In this document: in pieces, positions 49,837 to 57,684 of the stretch
Numbering within the stretch: position 1 is the first letter of the stretch
Layout of the letters: each line of letters begins with the position of its first letter
From: JACVRM01 sp963809765
GTDB taxonomy: Bacteria > Actinomycetota > Thermoleophilia > Gaiellales > Gaiellaceae
DNA: 64,000 bases
Assembly: GCA_963809765.1 (NCBI GenBank)
Contig: CAWEKT010000003.1
Location: 806,001 to 870,000, forward strand
Direction of reading: 5' to 3'
Notes under the pieces: model-generated
Database searches by the model: none
What the model was told of the DNA's origin: nothing
Seen by the model: only the letters and a program-made list of their open reading frames with translations
Translations under genes and position numbers: made by a program

Positions 49837-51243
49837 TGTGCGGGATCTTCGGCATCCGCGCCCCGGAGCGCGACGTCGCGCGGCTGACCTACTTCGCCCT
49901 GTTCGCGCTGCAGCACCGCGGCCAGGAGTCGGCGGGCATTGCCGTCTCGGACGCCGGGCGGCTGACGGCGATGCGCGACATGGGGCTCGTCACCCAGGTC
50001 TTCAGCGAGCCGAAGCTCGACGGTCTCCACGGCGACGTGGCCATCGGCCACACGCGCTACTCGACCACCGGCTCGGCCCAGTGGGCGAACGCCCAGCCGC
50101 TCGTGCGCCACGGCCGGGCCCGCACCATCGCACTCGGTCACAACGGCAACCTGACCAACACGGGCGAGCTGCGCGACGAGCTCGCCGCGGCCGGCGACGA
50201 GCATCGCCTCGTCCTCGGACACCGAGGTGATCGCCGCCCTGATCGCCGGCGACGAGCGGCCGCTGGCCGAGGCGATCGTGGCAACGATGGAGCGCCTCGA
50301 AGGCGCGTACTCCGTGGTCGCACTCTCGGAGGGCACCCTCATCGCTTTCCGCGACCCGCACGGCTTCCGCCCGCTGGAGCTCGGCCGGCTGGGCGACGAC
50401 TGGGTGGTGGCGTCCGAGACGTGCGCGCTCGACCTCGTGGGCGCCCGCTGGGAGCGCTCGCTCGAGCCCGGCGAGCTCGTCGTCGTCGACGCGCACGGGC
50501 TGCGCTCGCGAACCACTTCGGACGGGACGGCCACGCGGGCCCTCTGCGTCTTCGAGTACGTGTACCTCGCGCGCCCGGACTCCGACCTCGACGGCGTCGA
50601 GGTCTACGACGCCCGGGTGCGGATGGGCGAGCAGCTCGCGCGCGAGGCACCGGTCGCAGCCGACTTGGTCATGCCGATCCCCGACTCCGGGACGCCGGCG
50701 GCGATCGGGTTCGCGCAGGCGAGCGGCGTGCCGTTCGGCGAGGGTCTGATCAAGAACCGCTACGTCGGCCGGACGTTCATCCAGCCGGAGCAGGGCATGC
50801 GCGAGCAGGGGATCCGGCTCAAGTTCAACCCGCTCACCGGGGTCGCCGGCAAGCGCGTCGTCGTCGTCGACGACTCGATCGTGCGCGGCAACACGATGCG
50901 CCAGATCACGGCCATGCTCTTCGCGGGCGGCGCGAGCGAGGTGCACATCCGCGTCTCGTCACCGCCGATCATCGCGCCCTGCTTCTACGGCATCGACTTC
51001 GGCGACGACGAGCAGCTCGTCGCCTCCTCACGCAGCGAGCAGGAGGTCTGCGAGCTGGTCGGCGCCACCTCGCTCGTCCACCTCTCGCTCGAGGGCATGC
51101 AGCGGGCCGTGCAGCGTCCTGCGTCGGCGGTCTGCCGGGCGTGCTTCACCGGGCGCTATCCGGCCGCGGTGCCTGCAGGGCAGCGCCTGGAGAAGGAGCG
51201 CTTCGAGGAGCCCGGCAGGGTTCCCGCCGGGCTCCTCCGCTAG
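49836..51243 (+). CDS. purF: Amidophosphoribosyltransferase PurF (single frameshift)
   Basis: The first frame starts MCGIFGIRAPERDVARLTYF, with the nucleophile Cys2, and has ALQHRGQESAGIAVSD and VAIGHTRYSTTGSAQWANAQ; it is lost near 50190-50205. The second frame continues SSSDTEVIAALIAGDERPL and holds FRDPHGFRPLELG, PDSGTPAAIGFAQASGV, VVVVDDSIVRGNTMRQI (PRPP site) and a C-terminal YGIDFGDDEQLVASSR. It makes phosphoribosylamine from PRPP and glutamine, the first committed step. Total about 468 residues, family length. A frameshift in this gene is probably a sequence error. ATG overlaps the purL stop. Confidence 0.9.
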
Positions 51244-51244
51244 C

Positions 51245-51397
51245 CCTCGTCAGGTGATGCGCCCCCGCTCCCGGCTATGAAAAGCAAGCCAGGCTAGGAC
51301 GCAGGGAGCTCGCGTATCGGTGCATACGAGTGCGACCGAGGACAACGCCCGGCGCGTTGCAGCAGCCGGGGGTGATGGAGTGCATTGCCTGACGAGG
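51245..51397. other. Convergent-gap element bounded by a 16-bp inverted repeat
   Basis: Arms CCTCGTCAGGTGATGC (51245-51260) and GCATTGCCTGACGAGG (51382-51397) pair at 14 of 16 positions and enclose 121 bp containing a smaller GGCT/AGCC hairpin near 51274-51291. It lies between the purF and convergent hypothetical gene stops, so it could be a bidirectional terminator or a small structured RNA. No ORF or known RNA is recognised inside. Confidence 0.4.
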
Positions 51398-51406
51398 CAC
51401 TGGCCG

Positions 51407-51766
51407 TTACTGCTCGAGGACGCGGCTCGCCTTGGCGACGCCGCGGCTGATGAAGTAGCCGAACGAGAGCGCGGTGACGATGGTCATCCACTGGCCGCTC
51501 GCGACGTCGTCGTCGATCCACCAGATCAGCGTGAAGACGACGAACAGGAACAGCCAGAGCGCGAACTCGGCGTTGCCCGGGATCGGCATCCGCGCGATGT
51601 CGTTCAGCGCGATCTGCGTCCGGGGCCCCGCACTCGCCGGCGGCGGCGTGACGGTCGACTGGGTCGGCTGGGTCGGCTGCTCCGGGGTTGAGGGAGGTGG
51701 CGACGGTTCGGCCGGCGGCGGCGTCGGCTCCGACGGCGGGGGCTGCTCGGGTGGGATGGTCGACAC
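51407..51766 (-). CDS. Proline-rich protein with two membrane helices, 119 aa
   Basis: The first 48 residues are Pro/Thr/Ser-rich (PPEQPPPSEPTPPPAEPSPP...), then come two membrane helices, EFALWLFLFVVFTLIWWI and TIVTALSFGYFISRGVA. It has no signal peptide; the topology fits a small inner-membrane protein with a cytoplasmic or external Pro-rich arm. The family is not recognised. AAAGGAG stands seven bases before the GTG at 51766. It is convergent with purF and lies just downstream of a VOC gene on the same strand. Confidence 0.75.
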   Translation of the reverse strand: MSTIPPEQPPPSEPTPPPAEPSPPPSTPEQPTQPTQSTVTPPPASAGPRTQIALNDIARMPIPGNAEFALWLFLFVVFTLIWWIDDDVASGQWMTIVTALSFGYFISRGVAKASRVLEQ

Positions 51767-51779
51767 AAGGTCTCCTTTC

Positions 51780-52202
51780 TCAGGCGGCGTGCCCGGGAAC
51801 GTGGACGATTTCCAGTTTCATCCCGTCCGGGTCGTAGAAGAAAACGGCGTAGTAGCCAGGGCCGTACCCGTACTCCTTCGGCCCGCTCTCGATCTCGGTG
51901 CCCTGCGACCGCAGCCAGTGGGCGCGCTCGTCGACCATGGCCCGCGAGTGCGCCTCGAAGGCGACGTGGTGCATGCCCACCGAGTAGCGGTCGTACCCGG
52001 CGCCGATCTGCGCCGGTTGCGCTGCCCGGAGCCCGATCGAGGTGCCCGGGCCGGTGAGGTACCAGATCGTCTCGCCTCGCTCACCCTCGACCTCGCCGAT
52101 CCCGTACCAGCCGAGTGGGCCCAGGAGATCACGGTAGAACGGCAGGCTGCGCTCGATCGAGCGCACGACGAGGTCGAGATGGTGCACGCCGGTTGATCGC
52201 AA
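51780..52202 (-). CDS. VOC-family (glyoxalase/dioxygenase fold) protein
   Basis: 140 residues. GVHHLDLVVRSIERSLPFYR carries the first His; SVGMHHVAFEAHSRAMVDER the second; YAVFFYDPDGMKLEIVHVPG the Glu. One VOC domain, of the group that includes dioxygenase- and lyase-like members; the activity is not evident. The start is a TTG at 52202 with AGAGGAAG ten bases upstream; a GTG 15 bases on, giving VHHLDL, is possible. Its end is 13 bp from the Pro-rich gene, so the two may form an operon. Confidence 0.85.
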   Translation of the reverse strand: MRSTGVHHLDLVVRSIERSLPFYRDLLGPLGWYGIGEVEGERGETIWYLTGPGTSIGLRAAQPAQIGAGYDRYSVGMHHVAFEAHSRAMVDERAHWLRSQGTEIESGPKEYGYGPGYYAVFFYDPDGMKLEIVHVPGHAA

Positions 52203-52255
52203 CAGGCGTCACTTCCTCTTGCTGCACGGCTTTCCTCCGCTCGCTTCGCTCGCTT

Positions 52256-52282
52256 CACGGGGGAACCCCTGGTTCCCCCGTG
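52256..52282. repeat. Perfect 12-bp inverted repeat
   Basis: CACGGGGGAACC and GGTTCCCCCGTG with a 3-base loop, preceded by repeated CTCGCTTCG. It looks like an intergenic palindromic element or transcript 3' end; no T-tract is seen. Confidence 0.5.
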
Positions 52283-52495
52283 GGCCCCCTCCTTGCGAGC
52301 TGGTACGTGGTTCGAGCGTGTCAGGAGCCGGCCGATGGAGTCTGGGGACTGGCGTTTCCGGCGTCTGACCAGACGCGCTTCCCGCGGTGTGCCTCCCGGG
52401 CGGGCAAGCCGCCCTCCGGCGAGTCGCGGGCGGCAAGCCGCGCGAAGGCGCGCGCGCCGGGATTGGTGTAGGAGTCCCGCGATAGTGCGGCCAAC

Positions 52496-52529
52496 GACAT
52501 CGGGCGGCGTGATGCCGCCGCCCGATGTC
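52496..52529 (-). terminator. Strong hairpin 15 bp after the acidic-repeat secreted protein gene
   Basis: GACATCGGGCGGC and GCCGCCCGATGTC, 13-bp perfect stem, 8-base loop; it follows the minus-strand gene's stop at 52544. No T-run, so Rho-independent action is likely rather than certain. Confidence 0.65.
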
Positions 52530-52543
52530 ATGGCCTGCGGTCT

Positions 52544-53108
52544 CTACCCGCGAGGGCCGCCGCAACCTCCGGCGCGGCCGCCGGCGGCGACGAGGCCTGC
52601 GAGCCCGCCGGCCTTGTAGCCGGCGAACTTCTTGGCGTTGACCTCGTCCTTGAGGTCGGCCGACCTCCTGCTCGTCGATGTCGCCGTCCTCGAGCGCCTG
52701 GTCGATGCGCTCCAGGGCGAGCGACTTGCGCGCCGCACGGAAGCCGGCGTTGAGCTGAGCGGTGGTCACGCCGAGGTTCTTCGCGACCGCCTTGGTGGTC
52801 GAGATGGCCATCGCGTAGCGCACGTTCTCCTGTGCGCGTTCCTTGAGGTCCTCGGCGTCCTCCGCCTCGATGTCCTCGTCCTCCACGGCCTCGTCGATCC
52901 GGGCCACGGCGGCGTCGGTGATCGAGTCGGTGAGCTTCGCCTCGGTGACCTTGAGCTGCTCGGCCGCCTCCGTCACGAGCGCGGCGGCGTTTGCACCGCC
53001 GGGCCCCTTCCCGCCGCCACGCTGCGCGAGCGCGTCGGTCGCGGCGAGTGACAGCACGACAGTCATCGCAGTCGCCAGTGCCAGCACCGGCTTGAACGTC
53101 GATCTCAC
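52544..53108 (-). CDS. Secreted protein with two acidic helical repeats (frameshift near the end)
   Basis: About 187 residues. The signal peptide ends ATDALAQ near residue 29 (STFKPVLALATAMTVVLSLA), then a Gly-rich linker. Two related units follow: ARIDEAVEDEDIEAEDAEDL with KERAQ, and ERIDQALEDGDIDEQE with ADLKDEVNA, each a helix-acidic loop-helix that could bind cations. The second is completed after one extra base near 52660, in the frame ending GLVAAGGRAGGCGGPRG. The family is unnamed. The GTG at 53108 has GAGAGGAG about ten bases upstream. Hairpins lie on both sides. Confidence 0.72.
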
Positions 53109-53449
53109 GATCGAACTCCTCTCTGACTCCTCCCGCCACAGACCAAACAGGCATGGGCTGAGAGGCGCCTAAGACGGACGAAAAGACTCTGTTCGGACGG
53201 TGTTCCGATGTCGCGGGCCGCGTTTCGAAACCCTCGCGTCTGTCCCCGGCACCGCTGGGTCGGGACTGGCTCCCGGCGGAGTGAAACGGGCCCATGACGC
53301 CTGTGGTCGGCGTCATGGGCCCGCGGTCACGCCCTATGGGGAAGGAGTCGGTTGTGGAAACCGAAGGGCGTCTTGCAGCGGACTCTGAGCGGCCGACCTG
53401 AAGCGGACCTGAGACCGCGATGAACGTTCGATGAGAAGCGCGGCGGCCG
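53109..53449. other. Intergenic 341 bp with terminator
   Basis: No gene is supported. It holds the CtaG-gene terminator at 53287-53323, a TGTTCGGA/TGTTCCGA direct repeat near 53189-53206 that may be a regulatory site for the secreted-protein gene, and GC-rich sequence otherwise. Confidence 0.6.
53287..53323 (-). terminator. 15-bp hairpin downstream of the caa3_CtaG gene
   Basis: CGGGCCCATGACGCC and GGCGTCATGGGCCCG form a perfect stem with a 7-base loop; on the minus strand GTTT follows, the weak U-tract expected for an intrinsic terminator. Confidence 0.75.
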
Positions 53450-54301
53450 TCAGCTGCGCAACTCGGTGCCGCGCCCGTAGCGCACCGCGCGCCGGGCGGT
53501 GGCCGGGTCGACGCCCTGCTCGATCAGCTCCTGGCGCAGCTCCCCTTCGGAGGCGAGCCGCAGGAAGAGCCAGGCGAGCGCGCCGATGGTGACGAGCGAG
53601 CCCTCGAGCATCATCACCGTGCCGGCCCAGCCCTGGTCCTCGAGCGGCGAGATGCCGTGCGCCGCCTGGCCGGCCCGGTAGACGTCGTAGAAGACGGTCT
53701 GCGACCACAGGAAGACGTTGCCGAGCACGGTCTCGATCAGCCGCACCGCGACGATGTAGCCGAGCTTCCAGCCCGTGCCGAACCAGGCCGGGCCGGGCAG
53801 CACTTCGACGACGGGCGCCCACATGATCGCGCCCGCCGTGAAGAACATCGCGTGCTCGAGGGCGTGCACGGACTCGTGACGGACAGCGGCCTCGTAGAGG
53901 TACGGGACGTGCCAGACGTAGAGGTTGATCGCCCAGAGCGGGAGCGCGACCAGCGGGTGGACGAGGATGCGCAGCCGCTGCACCGCTCGTGCCGCCAGGG
54001 CCGGGCGGAGGATCGGGCCGGAGAGCGCCAGCACGAGGGCGAGCGGCGCCAGGTCGCCGAGCAGGACGTGCTGGACCATGTGCAGCGCGAACAGGTCGTC
54101 CTCGGCGTACGACGCGATCGGCGTGACGAGGGCGGCCAGAAGGAGCCCGACTGCGACCCAGAAGAGGACGTGGCGCCAGCCCGGAACGGGCGTGCCGCGC
54201 CGCCGCAGGGTGAGCACGCGCCGCTCGTAGGCGAAGGCGCCGATCGCGATCGGCGCGAGCTGCAGCGGCGCCAGCGTCCAGGTGGCGGCATGTGCGAGCA
54301 C
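53450..54301 (-). CDS. Cytochrome c oxidase assembly protein, caa3_CtaG type
   Basis: 283 residues with seven hydrophobic helices (LLLAALVTPIASYAEDDLFA, PLVALPLWAINLYVWHVPYL, AMFFTAGAIMWAPVVEVLPG). LFALHMVQHVLLGDLAPLAL and HEHAMFFTA-type His clusters (HMVQH, HESVHALEHAM) are the probable metal-binding positions of the caa3_CtaG family (PF09678), helping in copper insertion into oxidase. GTG 54301 is eight bases after TAGACT; the longer open frame to 55180 is a shadow of purM. It is divergent from purM. Confidence 0.88.
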   Translation of the reverse strand: MLAHAATWTLAPLQLAPIAIGAFAYERRVLTLRRRGTPVPGWRHVLFWVAVGLLLAALVTPIASYAEDDLFALHMVQHVLLGDLAPLALVLALSGPILRPALAARAVQRLRILVHPLVALPLWAINLYVWHVPYLYEAAVRHESVHALEHAMFFTAGAIMWAPVVEVLPGPAWFGTGWKLGYIVAVRLIETVLGNVFLWSQTVFYDVYRAGQAAHGISPLEDQGWAGTVMMLEGSLVTIGALAWLFLRLASEGELRQELIEQGVDPATARRAVRYGRGTELRS

Positions 54302-54309
54302 CGCCGGCG

Positions 54310-54315
54310 AGTCTA
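54310..54315 (-). promoter_or_regulatory. -10 element of the caa3_CtaG gene
   Basis: Minus strand TAGACT, eight bases, GTG at 54301. Confidence 0.45.
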
Positions 54316-54373
54316 GATCCGGCCATCCGGCGCCACGACCGGCGCGACCCGTCAGCCGAGCCGACTGCCCAAC

Positions 54374-54379
54374 TAGACT
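54374..54379 (+). promoter_or_regulatory. -10 element of purM
   Basis: TAGACT, twelve bases before the purM GTG, so a leader of about five bases is expected. It is divergent from the CtaG -10, which has the same hexamer. Confidence 0.4.
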
Positions 54380-54391
54380 CCGCCCCCTCGC

Positions 54392-55303
54392 GTGGAGAGC
54401 AAGACATACGAGGCGGCGGGGGTCTCGCTTGCGGCGGCCGAGGCCATCGTGGACAGGCTTCGGACCGCGGTCGAGTCGACGGGCGCACGTGGCTTCGGCG
54501 CCTTCGCCGGCGTGCATCCGCTCGACGAGCGGCGCCTGCTCGCGGCCTCCACCGACTCGGTGGGAACGAAGCTGATCCTCGCGCGCGAGCGGGGCAGGCT
54601 GCGCGACTGCGGCCGCGACCTGGCCGCCCACTGCATCAACGACGTCGCCACGTCCGGTGCCGAGCCGCTCATCCTCCTGGACTACGTGGCAGCGAACCGC
54701 ATCGACCCGGAGCAGGTGGCGGAGCTCGTGGAGGGCGCCGCCGAGGTGTGCCGCCAGGCGGGCTGCGCGCTCATCGGCGGTGAGACCGCCGAGCTGCCCG
54801 GCATCTACCGCGACGACGAGCTCGACTTCGCCGGCACCTGTGTCGGCGTGGTCGACCGCGACCGACTTGTCGACGGCACGTCGGTGGCGGCCGGCGACGT
54901 GGTGCTGGGCCTCGCGTCGGCGGGAGTCCACGCCAACGGCTTCACCCTCGTCCGCCGCGTGCTGGAGGAGGACGACTACGACGGCGACGACCTGCTCGCG
55001 CCGACGCGGCTCTACCTCGACGCGGTGCGCTCGCTCGGCGCGAAGGCGAAGGCGTACGCGCACGTGACCGGCGGCGGGGTGCTCGGCAACCTCTCGCGGG
55101 TCGTCCCGGACGGGCTGCGCGCGGAGCTGGACTGGGAGGCGTGGCCGCGCCCGCCGGTGTTCGGCTGGCTCGCCGAGCATGTCGAGGAGGACGAGCTACG
55201 CCGCGTCTTCAACCTCGGCGTCGGCTACTGCGCCGTCGTCGCAGCCGAGGACGCGGGCGCCCTCGCGGACGCGATCCCGATCGGCGAGATCGTCCGCGCG
55301 TGA
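54392..55303 (+). CDS. purM: AIR synthetase (PurM)
   Basis: 303 residues, shorter than the usual 340-350. It closes the imidazole ring of FGAM with ATP. TDSVGTKLILARERGRLRDC and HCINDVATSGAEPLILLDYV form the ATP and Mg site; IGGETAELPGIY and GLASAGVHANGFTLVRRVLE are the signature blocks; AHVTGGGVLGNLSRVVPDGL ends the core. The start is the GTG at 54392. The stop overlaps the GTG of purN in GTGA, so purMNH is one transcript. Confidence 0.95.
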   Translation: MESKTYEAAGVSLAAAEAIVDRLRTAVESTGARGFGAFAGVHPLDERRLLAASTDSVGTKLILARERGRLRDCGRDLAAHCINDVATSGAEPLILLDYVAANRIDPEQVAELVEGAAEVCRQAGCALIGGETAELPGIYRDDELDFAGTCVGVVDRDRLVDGTSVAAGDVVLGLASAGVHANGFTLVRRVLEEDDYDGDDLLAPTRLYLDAVRSLGAKAKAYAHVTGGGVLGNLSRVVPDGLRAELDWEAWPRPPVFGWLAEHVEEDELRRVFNLGVGYCAVVAAEDAGALADAIPIGEIVRA

Positions 55304-55887
55304 TCGGCGTGCTCGTCAGCGGTGAGGGCACCAATCTGCAGGCGCTGCTCGAAGCCGGGCTTCCGGTCGCCGGTGTCGCCTCCAACAAGGCCGGCGCCCG
55401 CGCGCTCGAGCGCGCGCGCCGGGCCGACGTCCCGGGGGCGGTCTTCGCGCTCGAGGACTACCCGGACCGCGAGGCGCGGGATGCCGCGATGGCGGGCTGG
55501 CTGGAGGAGCGTGGCGCCGTCTGGATCGTCTGCGCCGGCTACATGCACCTGCTCCGGCCGGTGTTCCTCGACCGCTTCCCCGGACGGGTCGTCAACACCC
55601 ACTCGGCGCCGCTGCCGGCATTCCCGGGCGCCCACCCGATCGAGGACGTGCTCGCCGCCGGGGTGGCGGAGACCGCCGCGACCGTGCATTTCGTCGACGA
55701 GGGCGTGGACACGGGCGCGGTGATCAGGGCCGAGCCGGTGCCGGTCGAGCCGGGGGACACTGCCGAGACGCTCCGCGCCCGCGTCCAGGTGGTCGAGCAC
55801 CGGCTGCTGCCGGCGGTCGTGCGCGAGCTCGTGGAGCGTGACCCGGTTGCGGCGTCTCGACGGAAGGAGCACCAGCTTGCCCGTTGA
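55300..55887 (+). CDS. purN: GAR formyltransferase (PurN)
   Basis: 195 residues. It transfers the formyl group of N10-formyl-tetrahydrofolate to GAR. VIGVLVSGEGTNLQALLEAG carries the phosphate-binding SGxGTN, VCAGYMHLLRPVFLDRF the folate site, NTHSAPLPAFPGAHPIEDVL the catalytic Asn-His pair, and FVDEGVDTGAVI the catalytic Asp. GTG at 55300 overlaps the purM stop. The 3' end overlaps the TTG start of purH by 11 bases. Confidence 0.95.
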   Translation: MIGVLVSGEGTNLQALLEAGLPVAGVASNKAGARALERARRADVPGAVFALEDYPDREARDAAMAGWLEERGAVWIVCAGYMHLLRPVFLDRFPGRVVNTHSAPLPAFPGAHPIEDVLAAGVAETAATVHFVDEGVDTGAVIRAEPVPVEPGDTAETLRARVQVVEHRLLPAVVRELVERDPVAASRRKEHQLAR

Positions 55888-57418
55888 GCGAGCCCTTTTG
55901 TCCGTTTACCACAAGGACGGCCTGGAGGAGTTCGGGCGGGGGCTGGCCGAGCTCGGCGTCGAGCTCGTCGCGAGCGGCGGCACCGCGGTCGCCCTCGAGG
56001 AGGCCGGACTCGAGGTGACGCGGGTCGATGCGCTCACGGAGGTGCCCGAGCTTCTCGGCGGACGCGTGAAGACGCTGCACCCGCGGATCCACGCGGGCAT
56101 CCTCGCCCGCCGCGACACCGCGGACGACCTCGCGGCGCTCGCCGATCACGACATCGAGCCCTTCGACCTCGTCTGCGTCAACCTCTATCCGTTCCAGGAG
56201 GTCGCCGCCCGCTACGGCGTGCGCGAGGAGGAGGCCGTCGAGATGATCGACGTCGGGGGCCCCTCGATGCTGCGCGCCGCGGCGAAGAACTTCGCGCACG
56301 TGACGCCCGTGTCGAGCCCGGCGCAGTACGCGGACGTGCTCTCGGAGCTCAGGGACACCGGCGACATCTCACCCGCGACCCGGCGCCGCCTGGCGGCCGA
56401 GGCATTCGGGACGACCGCGGCCTACGAGGCTGCGATCGCCGTCTGGTTCGCGGGCCGGGAGCCGTTTCCACAGCGGCTCACGCACTCGTACGTGAAGGTG
56501 CACGACCTCGCCTACGGCGAGAACCCGCACCAGCGGGCCGCCTACTACGCCGACGTCTCCGCGCGCACGCACCTGACGTCGAACATCAGCCAGCTGCACG
56601 GCCGGCAGCTCTCGCTGATCAACATGCTCGACCTGTGCGCGGCTCGCCTGCTGCTGCGGGAGTTCACCGTGCCGGCGTGCGTGATCGTCAAGCACGCCAA
56701 CCCGTGCGGGGTGGCGGTCGGCGGCACGATCGAGGAGGCGTGGGAGCGCGCGTTCGCGGCCGACCCGATCTCCGCCTTCGGCATGGTCGTTGCCCTCAAC
56801 CGACCGGTCGGCGGCGAACTCGGCCGCGCCCTCGCGGGGCGGTTCATCGACGTTCTGTTCGCGGTCGGCTACGACCAGGCGGCGCTGCAACCCCTGACCG
56901 AGAAGCCTGCGACGCGCATCCTGCTCGACCGCGAGCGCCGGCGGGTGGACGCATCCGAGAAGGACTTCAAGCGGGTTCCCGGCGGACTGCTCGTGCAGGA
57001 CCGCGACCTCGAGGTCGACGAGCGACATCGCATGGAGGTCGTCTGCGGCGAGCCCGACGAGGCCTGCTGGGGCGACCTGCAGTTCGCCTGGCGGGTGTGC
57101 AAGCACGTCACGTCGAACGCGATCGTGATCGCAAAAGACCTGCAAACGGTCGGGATCGGCGGAGGTCAGACGAGCCGGGTCGATGCCGTCCGGATCGCGC
57201 TGACGAAGGCCCGTGAGCACGGCCACGACCTCAACCGCGCCGTGCTCGCCTCCGACGCGTTCTTCCCCTTCCCGGACGGCCCGCAGGCGGCGCTCGACGC
57301 GGGCGTGACGGCGATCATCCAGCCGGGCGGATCGAAGCGCGACGACGAGGTGACCGAGGCGGTGCGGGCGGGCGGCGCGACGATGGTGCTCACCGGCCGG
57401 CGTCACTTCCGGCACTGA
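55877..57418 (+). CDS. purH: AICAR transformylase / IMP cyclohydrolase
   Basis: 513 residues, both domains. The MGS-like IMP cyclohydrolase domain (about 1-190) shows ALLSVYHKDGLEEFGRGLAE, VKTLHPRIHAGILARRD and VNLYPF; the transformylase domain has YGENPHQRAAYYAD, VIVKHANPCGVAVGGTIEEA (catalytic Lys-His) and SDAFFPFPDGPQAALDAGVT. It performs the last two steps to IMP. The start is the TTG at 55877, with AAGGAG eight bases upstream, inside the purN end; there is no in-frame ATG or GTG nearby. It completes the purMNH block. Confidence 0.96.
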   Translation: MPVERALLSVYHKDGLEEFGRGLAELGVELVASGGTAVALEEAGLEVTRVDALTEVPELLGGRVKTLHPRIHAGILARRDTADDLAALADHDIEPFDLVCVNLYPFQEVAARYGVREEEAVEMIDVGGPSMLRAAAKNFAHVTPVSSPAQYADVLSELRDTGDISPATRRRLAAEAFGTTAAYEAAIAVWFAGREPFPQRLTHSYVKVHDLAYGENPHQRAAYYADVSARTHLTSNISQLHGRQLSLINMLDLCAARLLLREFTVPACVIVKHANPCGVAVGGTIEEAWERAFAADPISAFGMVVALNRPVGGELGRALAGRFIDVLFAVGYDQAALQPLTEKPATRILLDRERRRVDASEKDFKRVPGGLLVQDRDLEVDERHRMEVVCGEPDEACWGDLQFAWRVCKHVTSNAIVIAKDLQTVGIGGGQTSRVDAVRIALTKAREHGHDLNRAVLASDAFFPFPDGPQAALDAGVTAIIQPGGSKRDDEVTEAVRAGGATMVLTGRRHFRH

Positions 57419-57544
57419 GCGCGGCCAACCCGCCACTCGGGTACTCGGCTTGGCTCGCAACGGCACACATCCGGCACGGTTCAGGGACTGACAGGCGTGC
57501 GACTCAGCGGTACCGTCGACCCCGGGCGGGAGGTGGAGGCAGCT

Positions 57545-57604
57545 CTCCCCTCTGGGAGGGTGGGGTCTGCGCTCTCGCCGCGCAGAACCTGTCCCGAAAG
57601 GGCA
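57545..57604 (+). other. Three consecutive hairpins between purH and the CBS gene
   Basis: CTCCC-CTCT-GGGAG (57545-57558), TCTGCGC-N7-GCGCAGA (57566-57586) and TGTCCC-GAAA-GGGCA (57590-57604, one bulge). The gap is 266 bp. The -10 of the CBS gene lies 70 bp further on, so if that start is right these hairpins belong to the purH 3' end or a separate small RNA rather than a CBS leader. Confidence 0.4.
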
Positions 57605-57672
57605 TGTCTGAACGAGCCACCGGATGGGCCTCGGTGCTGAGCGCTGGAGGGACACGTCCACCCGGCCTGAAC

Positions 57673-57678
57673 TACCCT
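57673..57678 (+). promoter_or_regulatory. -10 element of the CBS gene (leaderless type)
   Basis: TACCCT, six bases, GTG at 57685. Confidence 0.5.
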
Positions 57679-57684
57679 CTGACC

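Larger units (their letters stand above)
52203..52543. other. Intergenic 341 bp with two hairpins
   Basis: No coding region is supported. The stretch has a 12-bp hairpin at 52256-52282, a 13-bp hairpin at 52496-52529 and a GC-rich middle with short direct repeats (GGCAAGCCGC near 52417 and 52432). Confidence 0.6.

Noticed and set aside
51274..51330. GEMM-like (c-di-GMP-I riboswitch) resemblance: GCAAGCC and GGACGCA in the convergent gap
   Set aside because: The key receptor and P2/P3 pairings cannot be formed convincingly, and no downstream gene exists in sense orientation.
57481..57684. A SAM or cobalamin riboswitch before the CBS gene
   Set aside because: Hairpins are present but no conserved core of a known class was recognised, and the likely promoter lies downstream.
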